The notes beneath the pieces were generated by a model. The model saw nothing but the letters and a program-made list of their open reading frames with translations. It was not told the DNA's origin and searched no databases. A DNA stretch of 64,000 bases, taken from positions 1-64,000 of the forward strand of contig JAUXUK010000106.1 of NCBI GenBank assembly GCA_030680805.1. Direction: 5' to 3'. Of this stretch, positions 35,123-45,338 are shown piece by piece. The translations under genes and the position numbers were made by a program. The stretch comes from Sulfuritalea sp. (lineage in GTDB: Bacteria; Pseudomonadota; Gammaproteobacteria; Burkholderiales; Rhodocyclaceae). Positions within the stretch are counted from its first letter, which is position 1. The number at the start of each line of letters is the position of its first letter.

Positions 35123-35821
35123 TCAGGCCCGCGCCCGGTTTTGCAGTATCCACTCGGCAAGCTGGAGATCCAGCGGATAGGTGACCTTGAGGTTGCTGAC
35201 ATCCGCCGCCACCAGGCGTGGCGAGAGCCCGAGCGCTTCGATGGCGCTGGCTTCGTCCGTCACCTTCGGCGCAACAGCCAGCCCATCGAGCAACAGTCGA
35301 TGGCGGAACATCTGCGGCGTCTGCGCCTGCCACAGGTTTTCCCGCGACACCGTCTGCAGGATCCGGCAGCCGTTGAAGGCATGCTTGAGGGTATCGGCGA
35401 CCGGCACGGCAAGCAGGCCGCCGGCATCATCCTCGCCGACCTCGGCAATCAGCTTCTCGACCATCGCGACCGTGAGACAGGGCCGCGCGGCATCGTGCAC
35501 CAGGACCCAGTCGTTGCCGATGTCGCCGAGTTCAACGGCCATCCGACGCAAGCCGTTGGCGACACTTTGGGCACGGGCTTCGCCACCACAGCGCAGAACG
35601 CGCAGTTTCGGGCCGAGCTCGGCCATCTGTGCGGCGGGCCACAGCGTATCGTCCGGCGCCAGCACCACAAATACATTGGCGATCGCCGGTGTGGCGCACA
35701 ATGTCGCCAACGCATGCCGGATCATGGGCTGACCGGCGAGCGGCAGGTATTGCTTGGGTAGCGCGGCATCGCCCATGCGCGAACCGGTGCCGGCGGCTGG
35801 AACCAAGGCGTAATAGTTCAT
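35123..35821 (-). CDS. ispD: 2-C-methyl-D-erythritol 4-phosphate cytidylyltransferase
   Basis: A 232-residue enzyme of the MEP pathway. Visible motifs are the nucleotide-binding start ALVPAAGTGSRMGDALPK-like region, LVHDAARPCL, and VTDEASAIEALG. The product is used by IspE and IspF. It normally lies beside ispF; here the PhnD-like and GGDEF-EAL genes separate them. The gene diverges from the DUF4010 gene. Confidence 0.95.
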   Translation of the reverse strand: MNYYALVPAAGTGSRMGDAALPKQYLPLAGQPMIRHALATLCATPAIANVFVVLAPDDTLWPAAQMAELGPKLRVLRCGGEARAQSVANGLRRMAVELGDIGNDWVLVHDAARPCLTVAMVEKLIAEVGEDDAGGLLAVPVADTLKHAFNGCRILQTVSRENLWQAQTPQMFRHRLLLDGLAVAPKVTDEASAIEALGLSPRLVAADVSNLKVTYPLDLQLAEWILQNRARA

Positions 35822-35869
35822 GTCTCAATTCTATACAATCGGCTTAAGGTAAATCGCGAAAGACAGAAC

Positions 35870-37123
35870 ATGTTCGCCGCAGAACCCGGATACGAAACCC
35901 TGCAGGCCTTTGCCACCAGCATCGGCATCGGCCTCTTGATCGGCCTTGAGCGCGAGCGCCAGTCCGATCTAAAGGCCGGCTTGCGCACCTTTGCCCTGGT
36001 GGGGCTGCTCGGCTGCGTCAGCGCCTTGCTGGCGCAGATCACCGACAGCGGCTGGATTCTGGCTGCCGGCCTGATTGCGATTTCCGCCATGATGATCGCC
36101 GCGCATGTCTCCGACCCGCTCGACACCGGCGATCCGGGAACCACCTCGGTGGTCGCGCTGATGGTCTGCTACGCGCTGGGGGCGATGGTCTGGTTCGGCT
36201 ACACCTCGACCGCGGTCATGCTGGCCATCGCGACGACGATCCTGTTGTACTTCAAGGCCCAGTTGCACGGTATTTCAAAAAGCCTGACGCATGTCGATCT
36301 GCTCTCGATCCTGCAGTTCGGCGTGCTGGCGCTGGTGATCCTGCCGATACTTCCGGACCGGGATTTCGGCCCCTACCAGGCGCTGAATCCGCACAACATC
36401 TGGTGGATGGTGGTGCTGATCTCGGGCGTATCGCTGGCGGGCTACGCGGCGCTGCGACTGGCCGGGACACACCATGGCGCCGTGCTGATCGGGCTGTTTG
36501 GCGGCTTCGCTTCATCCACCGCGACCACCATGATCTTCGCCCGCCATGCACGTGCCAATGCCGATCTCGGGCGCACCGCGATGGTGGTCATCCTGCTTGC
36601 CAACATTGTTGTCATGGTGCGCCTTGGCGTGGTTTCCTTCGCCGTCGCGCCGGAAATCGCCGGGCCGCTGTTCAGCGTGCTCGGCGGCGGCATCGTGCTG
36701 GGAATAGCGGCCACCCTGTGGGGCTGGCGCCAGCTCGAAGGCGGCGACGCGCTGCCGATGCCCAATGTCACCAACCCGACCGAGATCAGGACGGCGGTGA
36801 CCTTTGGCGCCCTCTACGCGCTGATCCTGATGCTGTCCGCCTGGCTGCAGGACGTGGCCGGCAACCGCGGCCTCTACCTGTTGGCGCTGGCCTCCGGCTT
36901 GACCGATGTCGATGCGATCACCCTGTCTTCCTTGCGCATGTTCAGCATGGAAAAACTGTCGGCCGCACAGACCATAACGGCGATAATATTGGCAACCCTT
37001 TCCAACCTCGCCTTCAAGACCGGGCTGGTGGTCGTGATCGGCGGTCCGGCCCTGGCCCGCCTTGCCTTGCCTGGTCTGGCCGCCATCGCGGCGGGTCTGG
37101 TCGGCGGCCTTGTGTTGATCTGA
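35870..37123 (+). CDS. MgtC/DUF4010 membrane protein
   Basis: A 417-residue integral membrane protein with about twelve hydrophobic segments. The N-terminal part has the MgtC/SapB signature (ATSIGIGLLIGLERERQS, then RTFALVGLLGCVSALL); the C-terminal half is DUF4010-like (ASGLTDVDAITLSSLRMFSM). Function is unknown; relation to Mg transport is only by name. Its stop overlaps the next ATG (TGATG). Confidence 0.88.
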   Translation: MFAAEPGYETLQAFATSIGIGLLIGLERERQSDLKAGLRTFALVGLLGCVSALLAQITDSGWILAAGLIAISAMMIAAHVSDPLDTGDPGTTSVVALMVCYALGAMVWFGYTSTAVMLAIATTILLYFKAQLHGISKSLTHVDLLSILQFGVLALVILPILPDRDFGPYQALNPHNIWWMVVLISGVSLAGYAALRLAGTHHGAVLIGLFGGFASSTATTMIFARHARANADLGRTAMVVILLANIVVMVRLGVVSFAVAPEIAGPLFSVLGGGIVLGIAATLWGWRQLEGGDALPMPNVTNPTEIRTAVTFGALYALILMLSAWLQDVAGNRGLYLLALASGLTDVDAITLSSLRMFSMEKLSAAQTITAIILATLSNLAFKTGLVVVIGGPALARLALPGLAAIAAGLVGGLVLI

Positions 37124-39441
37124 TGCCCCGGATCGTTGATTCCGAAAGCGAGCAGCAAATGAAAGACGATGTTCTTGCCAATCGGAAACCAGCTGCCATG
37201 TCGATACACAAACTCGTCGTCGCCAAGGGAATCTACTATGTCGAGATTCCGCAGGCCGGGCTGACCCTGCTGTGCGGCGCACCCGCCGACAGCGTCAAGC
37301 ACCTGTTCCGGCGCGGCATCATCCAGACCACCGAGCGCAACGGCGTGACCTTCGAGACCGGTCCCAACGCCATCCTGCTGTCGGATTCGATGATCCAGAA
37401 CGGGCACCTGTGCAATCTGGCCGAGTTCCCCATCCTGCAGATGCTCTATCGGCAGGGCATGCTTATTCCCAACCATCCCAACAATAGCGGCAGGAAGCCG
37501 AAGCTGATCGGCACCCCGGAACAACTCGCCGCCCAACTGCGCTACATCCACCGCGGCAACTATGGCCTGATCTCCGCCGAGGAGATGATGCAGGAAGGGA
37601 TTGACGCTGCCGCGGCCAACGAGCTCATGCGCGTCAAACTCAAATTTGCGTTTGGCCAGATCGCCCTGCCCGATGCATTTGTCGACTGCCTCCCGGTCAC
37701 CAGCGGGCCCGTCGAGATTGCAGACGGCGTGCAGATCGAGCGCCTCGCCTACAACGTGTTCGAGATTCGCCACGCCGGCGACGCCGTGAAAATTGACCTC
37801 AATCTCGGCCGGGACGAGACCTACCCCTGCCCCTACCCGCTGAGCCATGTTGCCATCGACCGCCACTATTTCGCCGTGATTCACGCCGGCGACGGCGACG
37901 GCTGGGACTACAACCGCCCGGCCATGGGCAGCGTCCTCATCCACCAGGGGCGGGTGTATCTGATCGATGCCGGGCCGAACATCCACTACAGCCTCGACGC
38001 GCTGGGCATCGGCAAGAAGGAAGTGGCGGGAATCTTCCACACCCATTGCCACGACGATCATTTCGCCGGGCTCACTACCCTGCTCCAGTGCGATCAGCCG
38101 CTGCAGTATTTCGCCACGCCGCTGGTGCGCGCCTCGGTGACACGGAAGTTCTGCGCGCTGCTGTCGATACCGGAGAGCGAGTTCGGCCGCTACTTCGACA
38201 TCCACGATCTGGAAGAAGGCCAGTGGAACGACATCATGGGGCTGGAGGTGCGGCCGATTGTTTCGCCGCATCCGGTGGAAACCACCATCTTCAATTTCCG
38301 CGTGCTGTGGGAAGGCGGCTACCGGACCTATGCCCACCTCGCCGATATCGCCTCCTTCTCCGTGCTCGATGCAATGATCTGTTCCGACGCCGCCGCGCCC
38401 GGCATGAGTGCCGATGCCGCCGAAGCGGTCAAGGCCGCCTACCTGGAACCTGCCGACATCAAGAAGATCGACATCGGCGGCGGCATGATCCACGGCAACG
38501 CCATCGATTTCGCGTCAGACGAATCGAACCGGCTGCTGCTGGCGCATACCTCGCGGGATTTGACCGATGCCGAGCGGCGCATCGGATCGGGGGCCCCGTT
38601 CGGCACGCTGGATGTGATGATTCCGGGCGAGCAGAACTTCCTGCTGCGCGACGCCAGCGAGTTCCTCAAGAGCTATTTTCCGGCGGTACCGATGGAGCGG
38701 CTGCACATGCTCCTGAACAACCGGATCGTGACCTTCAATCCGGAAACCATCATTACCCCGGCGGGAAAAATCCCCCGCGAGATTTACCTCCTGCTGGCCG
38801 GCAAAGTCGAAATACTCACCCAGGAACCCGGCAACTCGCATTTCCTGTTCAGCGGATCGCTGCTCGCCGAATCAGCCGCCATCCATAGCCAGGTCAGCGA
38901 GGAAACTTATCGTTCCGTGGGATTCGTCCAGGCCTTGCGTCTCCCGGCCGACCTCTACCGCGGCTTCATCGAGCGCTTCTTTTCCAACACCGAGCTGGTC
39001 GAGGTGCGCAGGATCGAGGAAAAGCTCAGGCACACCTACCTGTTCAGCGATGCCGTTACCAGCACCACGCTGTTCGCCCTCGCCAAGAGCTGCAGGATCA
39101 CCGAACTGGCGGTCGGTGAACGCTTCACCGGCGACCCCGAGCAGATGCATTTGATCGGCAGGGGGCGACTCGCCACGGGCGACGGGGGTGACGCGCAGGT
39201 GCTCGGCAGCGGCCAATACTGGGGTTCCTACGCCCTCTTTCGCGAGATAGCGGAACACGCACATGACCGCCGGAGCGCGACAGATGCCACGCGCACCTGC
39301 GTCGCGCTGGAGAGCAGCGAAATCTATTCCGTGCCCTTGCGGCTGATTTCGCGCATTCCCGTGGTGCGCTGGAAGCTGTTCGAGGCCTTCCGCAACACCC
39401 ACCCCTACGCCGCTCCGCGCTTTCGCGGCACCCCGCGGTAA
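37123..39441 (+). CDS. metallo-beta-lactamase protein with C-terminal cNMP-like domains
   Basis: A ~772-residue protein. An N-terminal ~200 residues of unknown fold lead into a metallo-beta-lactamase domain with the metal motif HCHDDH at residues 308-313 and further conserved histidines (SPHPVETTIF). The C-terminal ~230 residues look like one or two Crp-type beta-rolls (REIYLLLAGKVEILTQEPGN, LGSGQYWGSYALFREIAEHA) without DNA-binding domain. ATG 37123 overlaps the previous stop; ATGs at 37159 and 37198 are possible starts. The substrate is unknown. Confidence 0.8.
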   Translation: MPRIVDSESEQQMKDDVLANRKPAAMSIHKLVVAKGIYYVEIPQAGLTLLCGAPADSVKHLFRRGIIQTTERNGVTFETGPNAILLSDSMIQNGHLCNLAEFPILQMLYRQGMLIPNHPNNSGRKPKLIGTPEQLAAQLRYIHRGNYGLISAEEMMQEGIDAAAANELMRVKLKFAFGQIALPDAFVDCLPVTSGPVEIADGVQIERLAYNVFEIRHAGDAVKIDLNLGRDETYPCPYPLSHVAIDRHYFAVIHAGDGDGWDYNRPAMGSVLIHQGRVYLIDAGPNIHYSLDALGIGKKEVAGIFHTHCHDDHFAGLTTLLQCDQPLQYFATPLVRASVTRKFCALLSIPESEFGRYFDIHDLEEGQWNDIMGLEVRPIVSPHPVETTIFNFRVLWEGGYRTYAHLADIASFSVLDAMICSDAAAPGMSADAAEAVKAAYLEPADIKKIDIGGGMIHGNAIDFASDESNRLLLAHTSRDLTDAERRIGSGAPFGTLDVMIPGEQNFLLRDASEFLKSYFPAVPMERLHMLLNNRIVTFNPETIITPAGKIPREIYLLLAGKVEILTQEPGNSHFLFSGSLLAESAAIHSQVSEETYRSVGFVQALRLPADLYRGFIERFFSNTELVEVRRIEEKLRHTYLFSDAVTSTTLFALAKSCRITELAVGERFTGDPEQMHLIGRGRLATGDGGDAQVLGSGQYWGSYALFREIAEHAHDRRSATDATRTCVALESSEIYSVPLRLISRIPVVRWKLFEAFRNTHPYAAPRFRGTPR

Positions 39442-39514
39442 CGCTCATGGCAGTGAGTAGCACCCATTGATGATGAAACACGCGAAAAGCGAATTGAAGG
39501 CCCGCCCCTCCCAT

Positions 39515-39532
39515 CCTCCCCTCGCGGGGAGG
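39515..39532. other. GC-rich hairpin in intergenic region
   Basis: CCTCCCC and GGGGAGG form a 7-bp stem with a 4-nt loop, between the MBL gene and the MEMO-AMMECR1 fusion. There is no proper T run, so it may be a weak terminator or a repeat fragment. Confidence 0.4.
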
Positions 39533-39624
39533 CTTCTGATCAGTTCGCTGCGCTCGACTATCACCAGCCGCTCCGAACATGTTGTTTCACGTCAAGAGGT
39601 CACGACAGCCAGGAGGCATTGACC

Positions 39625-41003
39625 ATGAACCCTGCCACCGCGACTCGTCCGCCGGCCGTTGCCGGCATGTTCTATCCGGGTGATCCCGCCAGCCTGCGCG
39701 ATGACCTCCTGACCTGCCTCACCGCCGTTGCCTGCCCGCGAAGCGGAAGCCCAGGCACGCAAGGCGGAGCAGCGCCGAGTTTTCATAGCGGCCTGCTCAA
39801 GGCCATCATCGTGCCGCATGCCGGCTACATTTATTCCGGCGGCACCGCGGGCCACGCTTATGCTCTGCTGGCACCGCTGGCAGCCCGCATCCGCCGCGTG
39901 GTCCTGCTCGGGCCTTGCCACCGGGTGTCCGTGCGCGGCCTGGCGGCGCCCAGCGCCACGGCTTTCGCCACGCCGCTGGGCAGCATCGCTCTCGACCGTG
40001 CCGCGCTCGATGCGCTGGCCGATCTGCCGCAAGTCGTCGTCAGCGACGCCGCCCATGCCGAGGAACATTCCCTGGAGGTACAACTGCCCTTCCTGCAAAC
40101 CGTGCTCGGCGAATTTGAACTGGTGCCGCTGGCGGTAGGCGATGCCAGCGCCGAAGAAGTGGCCGCAGTGCTGGATCGCCTCTGGGGCGGGCCGGAGACC
40201 CTGATCGTGATCAGCTCCGATCTCTCGCACTTTCACAGTTACCGCGAAGCGCAATCCATCGACAACGCCACGGTGGCGCACATCCTGGCCCTGGACCCGC
40301 TCACCAGCTTCGACCAGGCCTGCGGCGCGCTGCCGATCAACGGCCTGCTCGCCGTGGGGCGGCGGCGTGGCCTCAGGATCGAGCGCGTCGCGCAATGCAA
40401 TTCGGGCGATACGGCCGGCGACAAGGGGCGCGTGGTCGGCTATGCCTCCTTTGCGCTGTTCGAACCGGAGGCCGAGTCCGACACGCTCGGCCCTGCCCTG
40501 CTGGTACGTGCCCGCAATGCCATCGCGGCCAGGCTCAAACAACCGACCCAGGCCGAACCCGACCATCCCGCGTTGTCCCAGCCCGGCGCCACCTTCGTCA
40601 CGCTGATGCAAGACGGACAACTGCGCGGCTGCATCGGTTCGCTCGAAGCGCATCGTGCGCTGGATGACGATGTGCGCGCCAACGCCGTCGCTGCGGCCTT
40701 CAGCGATCCGCGCTTCCCGCCGCTGACGCTGGCCGAGTTGCCGCACACCCGCGTCGAAGTCTCGCTGCTCAGCGCGCCACAGCCGATGAAGTTCAGCAGC
40801 GAAGCCGACGCCCTGCGCCAACTGCGGCCTCATGTCGACGGCGTCATCCTGATCGCGGGCCAGCGCAGGAGCACCTTCCTGCCGCAAGTCTGGGAACAAT
40901 TGCCCGAGCCGCGCCTGTTCATGGCCCACCTCAAGCAGAAGGCCGGCCTGCCGGCCGACTGGTGGTCTTCCGAAGTAGAACTGCAGCGCTACGAGGTGCA
41001 GAA

Positions 41004-41028
<25 letters not shown>
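39625..41028 (+). CDS. AmmeMemoRadiSam system protein B-A fusion (MEMO1 + AMMECR1)
   Basis: A 467-residue fusion. Residues ~8-275 match the MEMO1 family (PPAVAGMFYPGDPASLRDDL, IVPHAGYIYSGGTAGHAYAL, GPCHRVSVRG, SSDLSHFHSY). Residues ~285-467 match AMMECR1 (ATFVTLMQDGQLRGCIGSLE, AFSDPRFPPLTLAELPHTRV). These proteins occur with a radical SAM enzyme in a widespread system of unknown function. ATG 39625 has AGGAGG 8 nt upstream. It overlaps the radical SAM gene by 25 nt. Confidence 0.93.
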
Positions 41029-42101
<1,073 letters not shown>

Positions 42102-42226
42102 GGCAACTCGCTTGCTCCGCGCGACCTTCGGGTCGTCGCCCGCGCCGGATTTTCTGCAAGTCCTTGGCTAGAATGGGTTGGCCGCAAAGCCTCATTAAAC
42201 AGAATCGTTCTCTTTGGAGAGACAAA

Positions 42227-42877
42227 ATGCCTGCCCTGTTGAATAGATTCGCGCTGCTCGCCGCTCTGGCCTTGTCCATTTCGTCCCATGCCGCGGACGC
42301 ACCGCCTGCCGAAGCCGCGCTGAAGGCCAAGCTGCAATTCGAACGCAGCAGCGGCCGCCTGTCCGTGGTGAAAGCCCGCGTCGAAGTGAATGGAAGGCGC
42401 GTGACGGAACTCGGCAAGGGAGAAACCGGCGAGGTCCTGATCGAGCCCGGCCGCACGCTGATCAAGATCGACACGACATACTCGCCGGGGCAAATGGTTT
42501 TTTCATTTACCAGCGAGAAGGGCAGCGAATATCGCTTCGAGATTTTCGACAGCATCGACAAAATGGATGCCGATCATTTGTTCGGGCGGCCGCCGAAAGT
42601 CTCCAATGGAGAGGTTCTGGAAGCCAGCGGCGTATTGAAGGCGCTCTTGTTCAGCGCAAAGACGCCGACTCCGGCTTCACCCGAACCGGCGCCCGTCCGG
42701 CCGCCGGCCAAAACCGAAACCGCTGCGCCCGTCGCAGCCTCTCCTGCCGTGCAAGCAGCTCCCGCCTCCGCGTCGGTCAAGACCCAGCTTGAGGAGCTGA
42801 AGAAGCTCTTCGATCAAGGCCTGATCAGCAACGAGGTCTATCAGGAAAAGCAGAAGAAGATTCTCGAAGGTCTGTAG
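42227..42877 (+). CDS. secreted protein with C-terminal SHOCT domain
   Basis: A 216-residue protein. A signal peptide (FALLAALALSISSHAADA) is followed by a beta-rich domain of about 120 residues (LSVVKARVEVNGRRVTELGK), an Ala/Pro linker, and a short SHOCT domain at the end (LEELKKLFDQGLISNEVYQE). SHOCT motifs are short oligomerisation elements. GGAGAG precedes ATG 42227. It lies 32 nt before the caspase-TolB gene and is probably co-expressed with it. Confidence 0.8.
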   Translation: MPALLNRFALLAALALSISSHAADAPPAEAALKAKLQFERSSGRLSVVKARVEVNGRRVTELGKGETGEVLIEPGRTLIKIDTTYSPGQMVFSFTSEKGSEYRFEIFDSIDKMDADHLFGRPPKVSNGEVLEASGVLKALLFSAKTPTPASPEPAPVRPPAKTETAAPVAASPAVQAAPASASVKTQLEELKKLFDQGLISNEVYQEKQKKILEGL

Positions 42878-42909
42878 GCGATTCAGGCGCGACCATTTGG
42901 AGCCTCTTC

Positions 42910-45129
42910 ATGCGTTCGGCACTTCCCCGCTTGGCGGTCCTGGCTTGGCTCGGCCTGTTTGCTGCGCTGTCCATTGCCGCAGAGCCGCAGCGTAATCTCG
43001 CGATAGCCGAGGGGGCCGGAGGCGGCGGAAAGCGTATCGCGCTGGTCATCGGCAACGCGGCCTACCCTGGTGCCGCCGCACTGAAAAATCCTGCCAACGA
43101 CGCGCGGGACATCGCAGCCAAGCTGAAAAAGCTCGGCTTCGACGTCACGGTTCGCACCGATATGCGCTACCGCGAAATGCTGCGTTCGCTCACCGAGTTT
43201 GGCGACATGGTGCAGGCCGGCAGCGAAGCCCTGTTCTTCTATGCCGGCCACGGCATGCAGGTGCGCGGCCGGAATTACCTGATTCCACTCGATGCCGAGA
43301 TCCGCACGGAAACCTCGGTGAGCAGCGAAGCGGTCGATGTCGACCAGTTGCTCGACAAGCTCTCTCCGGCGCGCCTGTCGGTGGTGATCCTCGACGCCTG
43401 CCGCAACAACCCCTTCGAGCGGCGCTTCAGGGGCGGCGGGCAGGGTTTGGCCCAGATCAATGCGCCCACCGGCACCCTGATCGCCTACGCCACGGCTCCG
43501 GGAAAGGTTGCCGCCGACGGTGAAGGAAGAAACGGCCTCTACACGTCGGAACTGCTGACGGCGATGGATGTCCCCGGCATCAAGATCGAAGACGTGTTCA
43601 AGCGCGTGCGCACCAATGTCATCAAAAGGAGCGGCGATGCCCAGACGCCCTGGGAATCGTCTTCGCTCACCGGGGACTTCTACTTTCGCCCTGCCGAAAA
43701 AGTCGGCGGCATAAAGCCCGAACCGGTACGTTTGCAGACCGCGGAAGAAATCGAGCAGGAGTTCTGGGATGGAATCAGGGACAGCAGGCAGGCACAGGAC
43801 TTCGAGGACTACCTGAAGCTGTATCCCAACGGGCGCTTCATCCCCCTCGCGCGACAGAAGCTGAAGGGCCTGCCGCCGGGAACTTCATCACCCTCCTTTC
43901 CCTCCGCAGCCGGTGCCGGCAATAGCCGTATCGGAATTGCAGTACCTGACTTCGGCGGCGACCGTGCCATCGCGCAAATCCTGGCTTCGGTGCTGCGCGA
44001 AGACCTCGAACGCGGCGCGGGGTTTCGCCTGGTGGCTCCAGGCATGGCGACAACCATGAGTCCGGCCGCCGACAAGCTCGCGGACGTGAGCGCCCGGGGT
44101 GCCAATTTCTATGTCGCCGGAGGCGTTGCACCGGCAAGCGACGGTCGTCACGAAACCCGTGTGCGCCTGTTTGACTCGCGGCAGGGCGCCTCGCTCGGCG
44201 GCATGAGCTACGTACACGCCTCCACCCAGGCGCGCCAGACCGCGCACCGCATGGCCGACTTCATTTACGAAAAACTCACGGGCGAGCCGGGCGCGTTTTC
44301 GGGGCGAATTGCCTACGTTGTGCGCAGCGCCGACCGCTATCAGCTCCAGATCGCCGATTCCGATGGGGCCAACGTCCAGACGGCCATGGCCTCCAGGCTG
44401 TCTGTCTCCTCCCCGGTCTGGTCGCCGGACGGCGCTTCAATTGCCTATGTCTCCTACGAATACTCGAAGCCGGAATTGAAACATCCCCATCCGGTCGCGT
44501 TCACCCAGTCCCTGGCGACCGGAAAACGGACGGTAGCGCTCAATCTTCCGGTCGGTCCGAAGACGATGAGCATTGCCTGGTCGCCCGATGGCGCCACATT
44601 GGCGATCATGGCGAAACAGGACAACGGTTCCGTTTTCTACACGGTATCGCCGCAAGGGACGAACGTGCGCCTGATCGCGAGCACGACGAGCCAGGACAAT
44701 CATCCTTCGTTTTCCCGGGATGGCCGGCAGCTTTACTTTTCTTCCGATCGAAGCGGCATCCGGCGGATATACCGCGCATCCCTGAGTGGTGGTGAAGCGG
44801 AACTTGTGACAAAGGATGGCAGGGAAAGCTTTTCTCCCGCGGTATCGCCCAATGGCGAAACCCTTGCCTATCTGACCAGCGACAGCGGGACCCAGCGCCT
44901 CACGCTGATGAATCTCGCGGACGGAACCGTCTCGTTCCTGAACGACTCGCCGGTGGAGCCGAGGCTGAGCTTCTCAGCCAACAGCCAGTTCGTGATGTTC
45001 ATCGGCAATACGGAAAATGGCCGGGGTTTGCGTGCTGCGTCGGTCAAGACGCATGTTTCGAATCAATGGAAAACAGCGCTCGATGGCGCCATCTTCATGG
45101 ATGTGGCCTTCGGGCCGTACGTGAGGTAG
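42910..45129 (+). CDS. secreted caspase-like protease fused to a TolB-like protein
   Basis: A 739-residue protein. A signal peptide (LAVLAWLGLFAALSIAAEP) leads to a caspase/metacaspase domain (~40-260) with the catalytic dyad H114 (FFYAGHGMQ) and C164 (ILDACRNNPF). After a linker, residues ~340-460 resemble the TolB N-terminal domain (VPDFGGDRAIAQILASVLRE, GANFYVAGGV). Residues ~465-739 form a WD-like TolB propeller (SPVWSPDGASIAYVSYE, HPSFSRDGRQLYFSSDRSG, SPAVSPNGETLAYLTSDSG). Expected in the periplasm. Substrate and partner are unknown. Confidence 0.88.
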   Translation: MRSALPRLAVLAWLGLFAALSIAAEPQRNLAIAEGAGGGGKRIALVIGNAAYPGAAALKNPANDARDIAAKLKKLGFDVTVRTDMRYREMLRSLTEFGDMVQAGSEALFFYAGHGMQVRGRNYLIPLDAEIRTETSVSSEAVDVDQLLDKLSPARLSVVILDACRNNPFERRFRGGGQGLAQINAPTGTLIAYATAPGKVAADGEGRNGLYTSELLTAMDVPGIKIEDVFKRVRTNVIKRSGDAQTPWESSSLTGDFYFRPAEKVGGIKPEPVRLQTAEEIEQEFWDGIRDSRQAQDFEDYLKLYPNGRFIPLARQKLKGLPPGTSSPSFPSAAGAGNSRIGIAVPDFGGDRAIAQILASVLREDLERGAGFRLVAPGMATTMSPAADKLADVSARGANFYVAGGVAPASDGRHETRVRLFDSRQGASLGGMSYVHASTQARQTAHRMADFIYEKLTGEPGAFSGRIAYVVRSADRYQLQIADSDGANVQTAMASRLSVSSPVWSPDGASIAYVSYEYSKPELKHPHPVAFTQSLATGKRTVALNLPVGPKTMSIAWSPDGATLAIMAKQDNGSVFYTVSPQGTNVRLIASTTSQDNHPSFSRDGRQLYFSSDRSGIRRIYRASLSGGEAELVTKDGRESFSPAVSPNGETLAYLTSDSGTQRLTLMNLADGTVSFLNDSPVEPRLSFSANSQFVMFIGNTENGRGLRAASVKTHVSNQWKTALDGAIFMDVAFGPYVR

Positions 45130-45338
45130 CGCCAGCGCTGCTGTCACCGCCTGCCGACGCGGGACACCGCAAGCGTCAGCAGTGCCTCGGCATCTTCCGT
45201 GGTGACTGTGCGTTTCGTACCGCGACAAGGCCCGGTCTGTGCCTGCCGGAATCGGCCCGATTCCTGTCCGATGGCATGCGGGCGCAGGCAATTCGGCGCG
45301 AGTGATATGCTCGCCCGCTATAAGAACGGGAGCCCATC

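Noticed and set aside
36403-37122. 240-codon upstream extension of the MBL-cNMP frame
   Set aside because: It lies out of frame inside the DUF4010 gene and is of low-complexity shadow composition; ATG 37123 overlapping the stop is a better start.
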